Assembly (NCBI RefSeq): GCF_022836935.1
Contig: NZ_CP083242.1
Coordinates: forward strand, 62,001-126,000
From: Ancylobacter polymorphus
GTDB lineage: Bacteria; Pseudomonadota; Alphaproteobacteria; Rhizobiales; Xanthobacteraceae
Direction: 5' to 3'
Length of the DNA stretch: 64,000 nucleotides
Part shown: positions 45,156 through 55,318 of the stretch, piece after piece
Layout: each line of letters opens with the position of its first letter
Position numbering within the stretch: position 1 is the stretch's first letter
Made by a program: the position numbers and the translations under genes
The notes under the pieces: generated by a model
Told to the model about the DNA's origin: nothing
Seen by the model: only the letters and a program-made list of their open reading frames with translations
The model's database searches: none

Positions 45156-45982
45156 GCTGAGGACTCATAGCCAGAACAGCACGGTAGCCGCGAGAGCGAT
45201 GGCTGAGAGGAAGACGGTCGGACATCGATCGTAGCGGGTGGCGACGCGCCGCCAGTCCTTGAGCCTCCCGAACATGATCTCGATGCGATTGCGTCGTTTG
45301 TAGCGGCGCTTGTCATATCGGATGGGCTGGGAGCGGGATTTTCGTCCGGGGATGCAGGGCTTGATCCCCTTGGCCTGCAAGGCGTCCCTGAACCAGTCCG
45401 CATCATATCCTCGGTCACCCAAGAGCCATTGCGCCTTGCGAAGGCTGTCCAGCAGAGCCGCGGCACCGGTGTAGTCGCTGACCTGGCCCGCCGTCATGAA
45501 CAGGCTGATCGGTCGCCCATTCGCATCCGTCACGGCATGAAGCTTGGTGTTCATGCCGCCCTTGGTGCGTCCGATCAGTCGCCCGACATCCCCCTTTTTA
45601 CCCGCAGGCTCGAAGCCATGCGGTGGGCCTTCAGATAGGTCGCGTCGGTCATAACCGTTCGCCGCTCGCTCTCTGCGGCGGACAGGCCTTCCATCATCCG
45701 GATGAAGATGCCCGCCGCGCTCCAGCGTTTCCAACGATTATAGAGCGTCTTATGGGGGCCATAGGCCCCCCGGGGCGTCGCGCCAGCGCAGTCCGTTGCG
45801 GTTGACGAAAATGATCCCGCTCAGAACCCGGCGATCATCCACGCGCGGCTTCCCGTGGCTCCTTGGGAAATAGGGCTGAAGCCGAGCCATCTGCTCATCC
45901 GTCAGCCAATACAGGTCGCTCATGTTCAAACTCCTGCGGAGTCTGAATCAGATCGTGCGCCTCATATCAATGGGTCCTGAGC
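45156..45982. mobile_element. IS5-family (IS427 group) insertion sequence
   Basis: 827 bp with imperfect terminal inverted repeats (GCTGAGGACTCAT left, GCTCAGGACCCAT right on the reverse strand) and CTAG at both edges (45152-45155 and 45983-45986), the usual target of this group. Confidence 0.85.
45165..45923 (-). pseudogene. IS5-family transposase with two frame changes
   Basis: The start is MSDLYWLTDEQMARLQPYF, the middle YGPHKTLYNRWKRW, and the C-terminus NRIEIMFGRLKDWRRV, all clear IS427-group sequence with Asp in TDATYLKAH and LLGDRGYDAD. The frame change at the A5G5 run near 45590-45600 matches the programmed frameshift known for this group. A second change at a run of six G near 45765 makes the first frame stop after WPP. 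It is probably a real mutation, so the transposase is likely dead. Confidence 0.75.
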
Positions 45983-46095
45983 CTAGACGTTGCGGGCGAG
46001 AAGCTTGCCGTTGGCATCGTATTGAGCCGGCTCGGCCGATCGACTAATTCTGGCGAAGAAGCACCGTAGCTGAGTCCGTTGGCTATATTTAATCT

Positions 46096-48480
46096 CTACC
46101 TAAGATTTCTTCTATCTTGCCATTTCCACTCCCGAACCTCCGGCATGTCGAGGCCGTGGGCGCGGATGTAGCGATCGTGCTCGGTGAGCTTGTCGCGGAT
46201 CGCCTGACGCGCATGGACCTTTCCGGCGAGCGCCGGCACGCGGTCGATCACGTCGAGCACGAGGTGGAAGCGGTCGAGCCGGTTGCGTACCACCATGTCG
46301 AAGGGCGTGGTGGTCGAGCCCTCCTCCACATAACCGCGCACATGCATGTTGGCGTGATTCGTGCGGCGATAGGCGAGCCGGTGGATAAGCCAAGGATAGC
46401 CGTGATAGGCAAAGATCACCGGCTTGTCCCGCGTGAACAGCGCGTCGAACTCACCGTCGGACAGACCATGGGGATGCGCAGATTTGGGCTGCAGCGTCAT
46501 CAGGTCAACAACGTTGACCACTCGTACCCTGAGTTCAGGGAAATAGCCGCGCAGCAGGTCGACGGCGGCCAGCGCCTCCACCGTCGGCACGTCGCCGGCG
46601 CAGGCCAGCACGACGTCGGGCTCGCAATCATGGTCGTTGCTCGCCCATTCCCAGATGCCGATGCCCTGCGTGCAGTGCTTGATGGCGGCGTCCATGTCGA
46701 GCCATTGCGGCGCCGGCTGCTTGCCGGCGACGATGACGTTCACCCGGTTCCAGCTCTTCAGGCAGTGGTCGGTGACATAGAGCAGCGTGTTGGCGTCCGG
46801 CGGCAGGTAGACGCGCACGATGTCCGCCTTCTTGTTCACCACATGGTCGATGAAGCCGGGGTCCTGATGGCTGAAGCCATTATGGTCCTGCCGCCAGACA
46901 TGCGAAGTGAGCAGGTAGTTCAGCGAGGCGATGGGCCGGCGCCACTCCACCTCGCTGGACGATTTCAGCCATTTGGCGTGCTGGTTGAACATCGAATCGA
47001 TGATGTGGATGAACGCCTCGTAGCAGGAGAATAGCCCGTGGCGGCCGGTCAGGAGATAGCCCTCCAGCCAGCCCTGACACATGTGCTCGGACAGCATCTC
47101 CGTTACCCGGCCATCCAGCGCCAGATGGTCGTCATAGGACAGCTTTTCCGCGTTCCAGGCGCGGTCCGTCACCTCGAACAGCGCCTGCAGACGGTTGGAC
47201 GCCGTCTCGTCCGGGCCGAAGACACGGAAATTCTTCGAGGCCAGGTTCGCCTTCATCACGTCGCGCAGGAAGGTGCCCATCACATAGGTGGATTCGGCCT
47301 CCACGCCGCCGGGGTGAGGCACGTCGAGCGCGTAACCCGTGAAGTCCGGCAGGCGCAGCGGCCGGCGCAGCGCGCCGCCATTGGCGTGCGGATTGGCGCT
47401 CATGCGCTGCTCGCCGGCGGGGGCGACCGCGGCGATCTCGGGTTTCAGCCGGCCATCCGCGTCGAACAGTTCTTCCGGCTTGTAGCTCTTCATCCAGTCT
47501 TCGAGCAGCGTGACGTGCTCGGGCTTCGACATGTCGGAGAACGGCACCTGATGCGAGCGCCAGAAGCCCTCGGCCTTCTTGCCGTCGACATTCTTCGGGC
47601 CGGTCCAGCCCTTGGGGGAGCGCAGCACGATCATCGGCCAGCGCGGGCGCTCGGTGACGCCATCCTCGCGCGCCGCCTTTTGGATCGCGGCGATCTTGCC
47701 GAACGCCTCGTCGACGGCGCTCGCCATGGCGTGGTGCATCGGATCGGGATCCTCGCCTTCGACGAAGATCGGGTCGTAGCCGAAGCCGCGCATCAGCGCG
47801 TCGAGTTCCTCATGCGGGATGCGGGAGAGGATTGTGGGATTGGCGATCTTGTAGCCGTTGAGGTGGAGGATCGGCAGCACCGCGCCATCCGCCGCCGGAT
47901 TGAGGAACTTGTTGCCGTGCCAGCTCGTGGCGAGCGGTCCGGTTTCGGCCTCGCCGTCGCCGACCACGCAGGCGACGATCAGCTCCGGATTGTCCAGCAC
48001 CGCGCCATAGGCGTGGGAGAGCGAATAACCGAGCTCGCCGCCTTCATGGATCGAGCCGGGAGTTTCCGGCGCCGCATGGCTGGGAATGCCGCCCGGGAAG
48101 GAGAACTGGCGAAACAGCCGGCGCAGCCCTTCCTCGTCCGGCGAGACGTCGGGATAGAGCTCGCTATAGGTGCCTTCGAGATAGGTTGCCGCCACCACGC
48201 CCGGCGCGCCATGGCCGGGGCCGGCGACGAACAGCACACTGGCGCCGGTGTCGCGGATCACCCGGTTGAGATGCACATAGATGAAGTTGAGTCCCGGCGT
48301 GGTGCCCCAATGGCCGAGCAGGCGCGGCTTGACGTGATCGAGGGTGAGTTTTTCGCGCAGCAGCGGATTGTCGAGCAGGTAGATCTGGCCGATCGACAGA
48401 TAATTGGCCGCCCGCCACCAGGCGTTCATATGTCCGAGCTGTTCCGGGCTCAGCGTTGCCGTTACGGTTTCGTTGGACAT
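46096..48480 (-). CDS. xfp: phosphoketolase (xylulose-5-phosphate / fructose-6-phosphate)
   Basis: Thiamine-diphosphate enzyme that splits xylulose 5-phosphate or fructose 6-phosphate to acetyl phosphate. The 794-residue protein shows [18 protein letters not shown], the XFP signature region [15 protein letters not shown], the TPP site GDGEAETGP with HLNGYKI, and the C-terminal [11 protein letters not shown]. Full length. It starts at 48480 with AAGGGG upstream; the frame extending to 48675 is rejected. It stands alone on the minus strand, divergent from the exporter operon. Confidence 0.95.
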   Translation of the reverse strand: MSNETVTATLSPEQLGHMNAWWRAANYLSIGQIYLLDNPLLREKLTLDHVKPRLLGHWGTTPGLNFIYVHLNRVIRDTGASVLFVAGPGHGAPGVVAATYLEGTYSELYPDVSPDEEGLRRLFRQFSFPGGIPSHAAPETPGSIHEGGELGYSLSHAYGAVLDNPELIVACVVGDGEAETGPLATSWHGNKFLNPAADGAVLPILHLNGYKIANPTILSRIPHEELDALMRGFGYDPIFVEGEDPDPMHHAMASAVDEAFGKIAAIQKAAREDGVTERPRWPMIVLRSPKGWTGPKNVDGKKAEGFWRSHQVPFSDMSKPEHVTLLEDWMKSYKPEELFDADGRLKPEIAAVAPAGEQRMSANPHANGGALRRPLRLPDFTGYALDVPHPGGVEAESTYVMGTFLRDVMKANLASKNFRVFGPDETASNRLQALFEVTDRAWNAEKLSYDDHLALDGRVTEMLSEHMCQGWLEGYLLTGRHGLFSCYEAFIHIIDSMFNQHAKWLKSSSEVEWRRPIASLNYLLTSHVWRQDHNGFSHQDPGFIDHVVNKKADIVRVYLPPDANTLLYVTDHCLKSWNRVNVIVAGKQPAPQWLDMDAAIKHCTQGIGIWEWASNDHDCEPDVVLACAGDVPTVEALAAVDLLRGYFPELRVRVVNVVDLMTLQPKSAHPHGLSDGEFDALFTRDKPVIFAYHGYPWLIHRLAYRRTNHANMHVRGYVEEGSTTTPFDMVVRNRLDRFHLVLDVIDRVPALAGKVHARQAIRDKLTEHDRYIRAHGLDMPEVREWKWQDRRNLR

Positions 48481-48691
48481 GGTTCTCGTCCCCTTCTGGT
48501 CGTCTCGGTTCAGCGGACAGGGCAGGCAAGGCGGTCGTCTGGGCTCCGGTACCCGCCTATTGCGGCCGCTTCGTTGATCGCGGTCAAGATGGTTGCGGCA
48601 AGGATGGTTATCCTCCTGTCGAACTTGGCGGTTCGGGCGCGAGGCGCCATGCTGCCCGGCATCGTTCCGTGGCAAAGCTTAGGGAGCAGAC

Positions 48692-49738
48692 ATGGCAAGC
48701 CAGCGACGGTTGCCGGCCCATTCACTTCTCGTGGCACTGCTGCTCGCGATGCTGGCGACGCCGGTCGCGGCGCAGCAGGAGCCCGCAGGCGCTTCCGGCC
48801 TTGGCGCGAAGCTGCAGGCGCTGATCGCCCGGCTGAGCGGCAGCCGGTTGCCGGCGGGCCTGTTCCAGACCAATGGTCGCATCGAAGCCGAGCAGGTGCT
48901 GGTGGCCTCCAAGCTCGCCGGCCGCGTGGCACAGGTGCTGGTCGAGGAAGGCCAGACCGTCGATGCCGGCGAAGTGGTCGCGCGCATGGACACGAGCGAA
49001 CTCGAAGCCCAGCTCGCCGGGGCGCAGGCCCAGGTACGTCGCGCCGAGAAGTCGGTCGCCGAGGCCGAGGCGCAGATCGCCCAGCGCGATAGCGAGCACA
49101 CGCTGGCCGAGCAGGAATTCGAGCGCGCCTCGAAACTCAAGGATAGCGGCTTCGGCACCGCCCAGTCGCTCGATCTGCGCCAGAGCCAGCTGAATGTTGC
49201 GGTGGCCGCCCAGCGCGCCGCGCAAGCCTCGCTGGATGAAGCCGACGCCGCCGTCGATGCCGCCCGCGCCGATGTGGCGCGCATCCAGTCGCTGATCGAC
49301 GATTCCACGCTCAAGGCGCCGCGCCGCGGGCGGATCGAATACCGGCTGGTGCGCTCGGGCGAGGTGGTGGCGGCCGGCGCGCCCATCGTCACGCTGCTGG
49401 ACCTCTCGGACGTCTACATGACCGTCTTCGTGCCGGCCCGCGTCGCCGGCCGGCTGGCGCTTAGCGACGAGGCGCGCATCGTGCTCGACCCGGCGCCCGA
49501 CTATGTCATTCCCGCCACGGTGAGCTTCGTGGCCGCCGGGGCGCAGTTCACGCCGAAGTCGGTCGAGACGGCGGATGAGCGCGAAAAGCTGATGTTCCGC
49601 ATCAAGCTGCGCATCGCGGCGGAACTGCTCAAGCAGTATGAGGACCGGGTGAAGACCGGCGTGCGCGGTGTCGCCTATGTGCGCACGGATCCAGCGACAC
49701 AATGGCCGGCCGATCTGGCGGTGAAGCTGCCGCAATGA
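48692..49738 (+). CDS. HlyD-family periplasmic adaptor (YhiI/YbhG-like)
   Basis: A 348-residue membrane-fusion protein with a Sec signal peptide (LLVALLLAMLATPVAA). A lipoyl half (VLVASKLAGRVAQVLVEEG), a long coiled-coil hairpin (about residues 110-205) and the second lipoyl half (TLKAPRRGRIEYRLVRSGE) follow. It links an inner-membrane exporter to an outer-membrane channel. The start follows AGGGAG. Its stop overlaps the ATG of the RbbA-like gene, as in the E. coli yhiI-rbbA-yhhJ operon. Confidence 0.9.
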   Translation: MASQRRLPAHSLLVALLLAMLATPVAAQQEPAGASGLGAKLQALIARLSGSRLPAGLFQTNGRIEAEQVLVASKLAGRVAQVLVEEGQTVDAGEVVARMDTSELEAQLAGAQAQVRRAEKSVAEAEAQIAQRDSEHTLAEQEFERASKLKDSGFGTAQSLDLRQSQLNVAVAAQRAAQASLDEADAAVDAARADVARIQSLIDDSTLKAPRRGRIEYRLVRSGEVVAAGAPIVTLLDLSDVYMTVFVPARVAGRLALSDEARIVLDPAPDYVIPATVSFVAAGAQFTPKSVETADEREKLMFRIKLRIAAELLKQYEDRVKTGVRGVAYVRTDPATQWPADLAVKLPQ

Positions 49739-52458
49739 GCGGGGAGGCGGCCGCGCAGATTCCGGCTATCGCGCTCGGCGGCGTGACCCACCGCTATGGC
49801 AAGGTCGAGGCATTGCGCGGGCTCGATCTTGCGATTCCGGCCGGCTGCATGGCGGGTCTCATCGGCCCGGACGGCGTGGGCAAGTCGACGCTGCTCGGGC
49901 TGGCCGCCGGCGTGACGCGGATCCAGCAGGGGCGGGTGGAGGTGCTCGGCGGCGACATGGCCAATGCGAATTGGCGGCGAGAGGCCGGCGGGCGCGTCGC
50001 CTACATGCCGCAGGGGCTGGGGCGCAACCTCTACCCGACACTGAGCGTCGCGGAAAATCTCGACTTCTTCGGCCGCCTGTTCGGGCAGGGCACGGCCGAG
50101 CGCCGCGAGCGCATCACTGAGCTCATCGCCGCCACCGGCCTCGCACCCTTCGCCAATCGCCCCGCCGGCAAACTCTCCGGCGGCATGAAGCAGAAGCTCG
50201 GCATCTGCGCGGCGCTGATCCACGATCCCGACCTCGTCATCCTCGACGAGCCGACCACGGGCGTCGACCCGCTGTCGCGCCGGCAGTTCTGGGAGCTGAT
50301 CGAGCGTCTGCGCGTCCGCCGTCCGGGCATGAGCGTCATTGTTGCCACCGCTTATATGGAGGAGGCCGAGCGCTTCGACTGGCTGGCGGCGATGAATGAG
50401 GGGCAGGTGCTCGCCACCGGCAGCCCGGCAGAGATTCGCGCGCAGGCGAGCGAGACGACGCTGGAGCGGGCCTTCGTCGCGCTGCTGCCGGCGGGCGAGC
50501 GCGGCGCCGCCGAGCCGCTGCCGGATCTGCCGCGCGTCGATCATGGTGGCGCGCCGGCCATCGAGGCGAGCGGGCTGACGCGGCGCTTCGGCGATTTCGT
50601 CGCCGTCGACCATGTGAATTTCCGCATCGAGAAGGGCGAGATCTTCGGCTTCCTCGGCTCGAACGGTTCGGGCAAGTCGACGACGATGAAGATGCTCACC
50701 GGGCTTCTGCCGGCGAGCGAGGGCGAGGCCAAGCTGTTCGGCGCGCCGCTGGCCGGTGGCGACATGGAGACTCGCAAGCGCGTCGGCTACATGTCGCAGG
50801 CCTTCTCGCTCTATGCCGAGCTGACCGTACGGCAGAACCTCGTGCTGCATGCCCAGCTGTTCGAGATCGCCGATGTGGAGGGCCGCGTCGCCGAGATGCT
50901 GGAGCGCTTCGACCTCGCAGAAGTCGCCGATGTCCGTCCCGAAAGCCTGCCGCTCGGCATACGCCAGCGCCTACAGCTGGCGGTGGCGGTGATCCATCGG
51001 CCGGAGATCCTCATCCTCGACGAGCCGACATCCGGCGTCGATCCGGTGGCACGCGACAATTTCTGGCGCACGCTGATCGAGCTCTCGCGCAAGGATGGGG
51101 TGACGATCTTCCTGTCTACCCATTTCATGAACGAGGCCGAGCGCTGCGACCGCATCTCGCTGATGCATGCCGGCCGGGTGCTGGCGGTCGGCACGCCCGG
51201 CGAGCTCAAGCGCGACCGGGGCATGGACACGCTGGAGGAGGTGTTCATCGCCGTGCTGGAAGACGCCGGCATGGGGCGCGATCAGGGCGGCGACCTGAAG
51301 GAGCGCGCAGCCGCGCCCGCCCGCGTGCGGCGTTTCGATCCCGGCCGGCTGTGGGCCTATGCCAGCCGCGAGGCGCTGGAGATCATGCGCGACCGCGCGC
51401 GCCTCGCCTTCGCGCTGCTCGGGCCGATCCTCTTGCTGCTCACTTTCGGCTACGGCATTTCCTTCGATGTCGAGAACCTGCCCTATGCGGTGTTCGACCA
51501 GGACCAGAGCCTGCAGAGCCGGCAATTGCTCGAGAGTTTCGAGGGCTCGCGCTATTTCGAGACGCATGCGCCGATCTCCTCGCCCGCCGAGCTCGACCAG
51601 CGGCTGAAGAGCGGCGAGCTCAAGCTCGCCATCGAGGTGCCGCCCGACTTCGGCCGCGACCTGATGCGCGAGCGCAGCCCGGAGATCGGCGTCTATGTCG
51701 ACGGCGCCATGCCGTTCCGCGCCGAGACGACGCGCGGCTATGTGCAGGGCATCGCGCAATCCTATCTCGCCGACGCGCAGCTGCGCACGCAAGGGCAGGC
51801 GGTGCCGGTCTATCCGATCACCATCGAGCCGCGCTACCGCTACAATCAGGCGTTCAAGAGCGTGAACGCCATGGTGCCAAGCGTCATCATGCTGATGCTC
51901 ATCCTCATCCCGGCGATCATGACCGCGCTCGGCGTGGTGAAGGAGAAGGAGACCGGCTCCATCACCAATTTCCAGTCGACGCCGGTCACAAGGCTGGAAT
52001 TCCTGCTCGGCAAGCAACTGCCCTATGCCGCCATCGCCTTCGGCAGCTTCGTCACGCTGGTGATCACCGCGCGGCTGATCTTCGACGTGCCGGTGAAGGG
52101 TTCGCTGCCGACGCTGGCGCTCGGCTCGCTGGCCTATGTGCTGGCGACCACGGGCTTCGGCCTCCTGATCTCCAGCTTCGTGCGGAGCCAGGTGGCGGCG
52201 ATCTTCGCCACCGCCATCATCGCCATCATCCCGGCGGTGAACTTCTCCGGCCTGCTCGTGCCGGTGTCCTCGCTCTCGGGCGGGGCGCGGTTCATGGGGC
52301 TCGCCTTCCCCTCGGCCTGGTATCAGCAGGTGAGCGTCGGCACCTTCACCAAGGCGCTGGGTTTCGCCGAGCTCTGGCCCGACATCGTCGTGACCTTTCT
52401 TTTCGCGCTGTTCTTCATCGCGGCGGCGATGGTCGCGTTGCGCAAGCAGGGGGTGTGA
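49735..52458 (+). CDS. rbbA: RbbA-like ABC exporter (two ATPase domains fused to a permease)
   Basis: A 907-residue protein (E. coli RbbA has 911). The first ATPase has GPDGVGKSTLLGLAAG, signature LSGGMKQKLG and VILDEPTTGVDP. The second has GSNGSGKSTTMKMLTG, signature LPLGIRQRLQLA and LILDEPTSGVDP. The C-terminal ABC2-type permease has about six helices. E. coli RbbA is described both as a ribosome-associated ATPase and as part of an exporter; operon context favours export here. It overlaps the adaptor gene by 4 nt and is 3 nt from the next permease gene. Confidence 0.9.
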   Translation: MSGEAAAQIPAIALGGVTHRYGKVEALRGLDLAIPAGCMAGLIGPDGVGKSTLLGLAAGVTRIQQGRVEVLGGDMANANWRREAGGRVAYMPQGLGRNLYPTLSVAENLDFFGRLFGQGTAERRERITELIAATGLAPFANRPAGKLSGGMKQKLGICAALIHDPDLVILDEPTTGVDPLSRRQFWELIERLRVRRPGMSVIVATAYMEEAERFDWLAAMNEGQVLATGSPAEIRAQASETTLERAFVALLPAGERGAAEPLPDLPRVDHGGAPAIEASGLTRRFGDFVAVDHVNFRIEKGEIFGFLGSNGSGKSTTMKMLTGLLPASEGEAKLFGAPLAGGDMETRKRVGYMSQAFSLYAELTVRQNLVLHAQLFEIADVEGRVAEMLERFDLAEVADVRPESLPLGIRQRLQLAVAVIHRPEILILDEPTSGVDPVARDNFWRTLIELSRKDGVTIFLSTHFMNEAERCDRISLMHAGRVLAVGTPGELKRDRGMDTLEEVFIAVLEDAGMGRDQGGDLKERAAAPARVRRFDPGRLWAYASREALEIMRDRARLAFALLGPILLLLTFGYGISFDVENLPYAVFDQDQSLQSRQLLESFEGSRYFETHAPISSPAELDQRLKSGELKLAIEVPPDFGRDLMRERSPEIGVYVDGAMPFRAETTRGYVQGIAQSYLADAQLRTQGQAVPVYPITIEPRYRYNQAFKSVNAMVPSVIMLMLILIPAIMTALGVVKEKETGSITNFQSTPVTRLEFLLGKQLPYAAIAFGSFVTLVITARLIFDVPVKGSLPTLALGSLAYVLATTGFGLLISSFVRSQVAAIFATAIIAIIPAVNFSGLLVPVSSLSGGARFMGLAFPSAWYQQVSVGTFTKALGFAELWPDIVVTFLFALFFIAAAMVALRKQGV

Positions 52459-52461
52459 GGA

Positions 52462-53583
52462 ATGTTCGCCCGGCTCGCCCGCATCTTCCGCCTCGGCATC
52501 AAGGAACTGTACAGCCTGAAGGCCGACCCGGTTCTCGCGGGGCTGATCGTCTACACCTTCACCATCGCCATCTACACGGTGGCTTCCGGCGCGAAGTTCG
52601 AGGTGGAGAATGCCGCCGTCGCGGTGGTCGACGAGGACCAGACCGCCCTGTCGCGGCGGATGCGTGACGCGCTGCTCAAGCCCTTCTTCAAGGAGCCGGT
52701 GCTGATCGGCGCGGAGGAGGTGGACGAGGTGATGGATTCCGGCCGCTTCGTCTTCGTGGTGTCGATCCCGCCGAAATTCGAGCATGACGTCATCGCCGGC
52801 CGCTACCCGACCATCCAGCTCGACATCGACGCCACCGCTATGTCGCAGGCGGGCAATGGCGCCTCCTACATCCAGAACATCCTCGTGCAGGAAGTCGCTG
52901 CCGCCGTGCCCGGCGCGTCGAGCGCGCAGCCGGTCAATGTGGTTGTGCACGCGCTGTTCAACCCGAACCTGCAATCGGCGTGGTTCACGGCGGTGATGCA
53001 GGTGATCAACAACGTCACCATGCTCGCCGTCATCCTCTCCGGCGCGGCGCTGATTCGCGAGCGCGAGCATGGAACGATCGAGCATCTGCTGGTGATGCCG
53101 GTGACGCCGATGGAGATCATGCTGGCGAAGATCTGGGCCAACGGCCTCGTTATCGTCATCGCGGCGACGCTGTCGCTGGTCGTGGTGGTGGAGCGGCTGC
53201 TCGGCGTGCCGACGCAAGGCTCGCTCGCGCTCTTTGTCGGGGCGATGCTGGTCTACCAGTTCTCGGTGACGGCGCTCGGCATCCTCGTCGCCACGGTGTC
53301 GACCTCGATGGCGCAGTTCGGTCTCATCGTCATGCCGGTGCTGATCATCATGAACCTGCTCTCGGGCTCGACCACGCCGATGGAAAGCATGCCGGTCTGG
53401 CTGCAGAATGTGATGCAGCTCTCACCCTCCACCCATTTCGTCGCGCTGTCGCAGGCGGTTCTCTATCGCGGCGCCGGGTTCTCGGTGGTGTGGGGGCAGA
53501 TGATGGCGCTCGCCGCCATCGGCGCGGCGTTCTTCTTCCTCGCGGCGCTGCGCTTCCGCAAGGCGTTGCAGACCGGTGGATAA
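52462..53583 (+). CDS. yhhJ: YhhJ-like ABC2-type permease
   Basis: A 373-residue inner-membrane permease. The first helix (LAGLIVYTFTIAIYTVAS) precedes a periplasmic domain, and about five helices follow (NNVTMLAVILSGAALIRERE, HGTIEHLLVMPVTPMEIM). It completes the adaptor / double-ATPase-permease / permease set and would form the heterodimeric channel with the RbbA permease part. The outer-membrane partner is not encoded here. Confidence 0.9.
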   Translation: MFARLARIFRLGIKELYSLKADPVLAGLIVYTFTIAIYTVASGAKFEVENAAVAVVDEDQTALSRRMRDALLKPFFKEPVLIGAEEVDEVMDSGRFVFVVSIPPKFEHDVIAGRYPTIQLDIDATAMSQAGNGASYIQNILVQEVAAAVPGASSAQPVNVVVHALFNPNLQSAWFTAVMQVINNVTMLAVILSGAALIREREHGTIEHLLVMPVTPMEIMLAKIWANGLVIVIAATLSLVVVVERLLGVPTQGSLALFVGAMLVYQFSVTALGILVATVSTSMAQFGLIVMPVLIIMNLLSGSTTPMESMPVWLQNVMQLSPSTHFVALSQAVLYRGAGFSVVWGQMMALAAIGAAFFFLAALRFRKALQTGG

Positions 53584-53650
53584 TACTCAGTCGCCCTGGC
53601 ACAAACGTACCGACAACCGGCAAATCTTAGTCGATCACATATACAATTTG

Positions 53651-55238
53651 TTATTCGCCCGGCAGGTCAGGAGTGAAACTGAGCGGGATGGATTGCCGAC
53701 TAATCGGCACATACTCAACGCGATCGCGCCCAGCGCGCTTCGCGATATAAACGGCGCGATCAGCTGCCTCACAGAGGGCAATAGCCGATTCGGCTTCTGC
53801 GTGACTGGTCGATACTCCAATACTCACAGTGCAGGCCGGTATGGCTCCGGTGGCGAGGGGAATGGACGAACTCGCCAGTTCTGATCGAAGCTTTTCGGCA
53901 AGAAACAGTGCGCCTTCTTCCGCTGTGTCCGGCAGGATCACACTGAACTCCTCCCCTCCGATGCGGGCAGGAAGGTCTCCCGGTCGACGCGCGCATCGAT
54001 TGACCGCAGCCGCCAGCGCCTTGAGCATCTCGTCGCCAATGGCATGACCGTATCGATCGTTAACGCGCTTGAAATGATCCGCATCCAGCACCATCAGCGA
54101 TAGTGGTGTGCCGGTGCGCACCGAGCGTCGCCATTCTCGCTCAAGCACCTCGTCAAATCGACGGCGATTGGCCAGACCGGTGAGCCCATCCGTCGTTGCC
54201 AACTGTGCCAGCTCGGCTTCTGCGAGGGCTCGCCGACGCAGTTCTTTGCCGAGCTTGACCGCGAAAACAACGAGTGCGCCGCAAAGCAGCACGGCCACTG
54301 GGCCGATAATGAGGGCACGACTGCGCCACGGTGACAGGATGGGCTGCGTGCTCAAGCCGACATTGACGATGAGATCAGACCCCGGCACCGCAGTGAAACT
54401 GTAAAGACGCGCAACCTTGTCGATGCTGGCGATTGCCGCGAATGTCCCGGTGCTCTCGGCACGAATACGCTGGAAATTTGAGCTCTCCGAGACATCCACG
54501 CCAACGTCACCGTGACCATCGAGAGACGGCTGCCGGCAACGATGCGGCCTTCATTCGTGACAAGAACAAGGACATCATTTGGCTGCAACCCAATCAGCTG
54601 CAGAAAGGAACGGATAAACTCGATCCTGATTGCCGCCAGCACGACACCATCGAAGCTCCCGTCGGGCTTGGAAATGCGTCGGCTGATGGCAATGCTCCAC
54701 TCGCCATTGCGCAAACGGCTTTGATAAGGCTGGCTGATATACGTGCCGACGATGGCACTGTCGCGATGAACTTCAAAATAATCACGGTCGGAAAAATTCG
54801 CACTGCGGCGATGAACGGCAGAATCGGCAACGATGTCCCCATTCGCGTTCAGAACAAGAATCGACCCAACAAAATTCATGCTGCTGGCAAGATTTGCCAG
54901 GATATGTTGATCGACGGGCTGAGCGTCGCCTGCATCGATATCGCCCAATTCAAGCATGATAAAGCGCAGCGCCGCATCATACACTTGGATATGTTGATCC
55001 ACATGAGCCGAAATAGCTCGGGCGAGGTTCGTGCCGGCCAGTTCGGCGCGTTTCCATGTCTCCGCGCGCATTTGCCAGAGACCCCGATGACCGCCAACAG
55101 GATCAAGGCGGCCAGAATGCTGCCAAGGAGCAGCGCTCGCGCTTGGAACCCTTTCGTGGCGACAGGGGAGCAGGCACGCAATTGATCCAACGGACGCCTC
55201 GCCGAAATGCGGTTACACTGGATTATTTTTGGGACCAA
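53651..55238 (-). pseudogene. membrane diguanylate cyclase (dCache-GGDEF) with two frameshifts
   Basis: Three frames must be joined. The N-terminal frame has the first membrane helix (RALLLGSILAALILLAVIG). A second frame from 55071 has the dCache sensor domain (YDAALRFIMLELGDID, RDYFEVHRD, GTYISQPYQSRLRNGEW). A third from 54499 has the second helix (ALIIGPVAVLLCGALVVFAV) and the cyclase domain with GGEEF in ARIGGEEFSVILPD. Single-nt shifts near 55080 and 54515 separate them. Intact, it would make cyclic di-GMP in response to a periplasmic ligand. Two separate breaks make a sequencing error an unlikely full explanation. Confidence 0.8.
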
Positions 55239-55318
55239 TAGGAAGACAAAGCGGAAATTAGCGTCAAGATCGACGGTAGAATGAGCGTGGCCGGTAAGGA
55301 AACGAAGGCAGAGCCTTA

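Noticed and set aside
45987..46095. Minus-strand tail ending AQYDANGKLLARNV right of the IS5 element
   Set aside because: It looks like the C-terminus of some enzyme, but it is under 40 residues and I cannot name the family, so it is not listed as a gene fragment.
47038..49092. 684-codon plus-strand frame
   Set aside because: Antisense to phosphoketolase and then out of frame with the HlyD-like gene; composition is typical of a shadow.
50971..53217. 748-codon minus-strand frame
   Set aside because: Antisense to the RbbA- and YhhJ-like genes and rich in His, Arg and Asp, a codon-bias shadow in GC-rich DNA.
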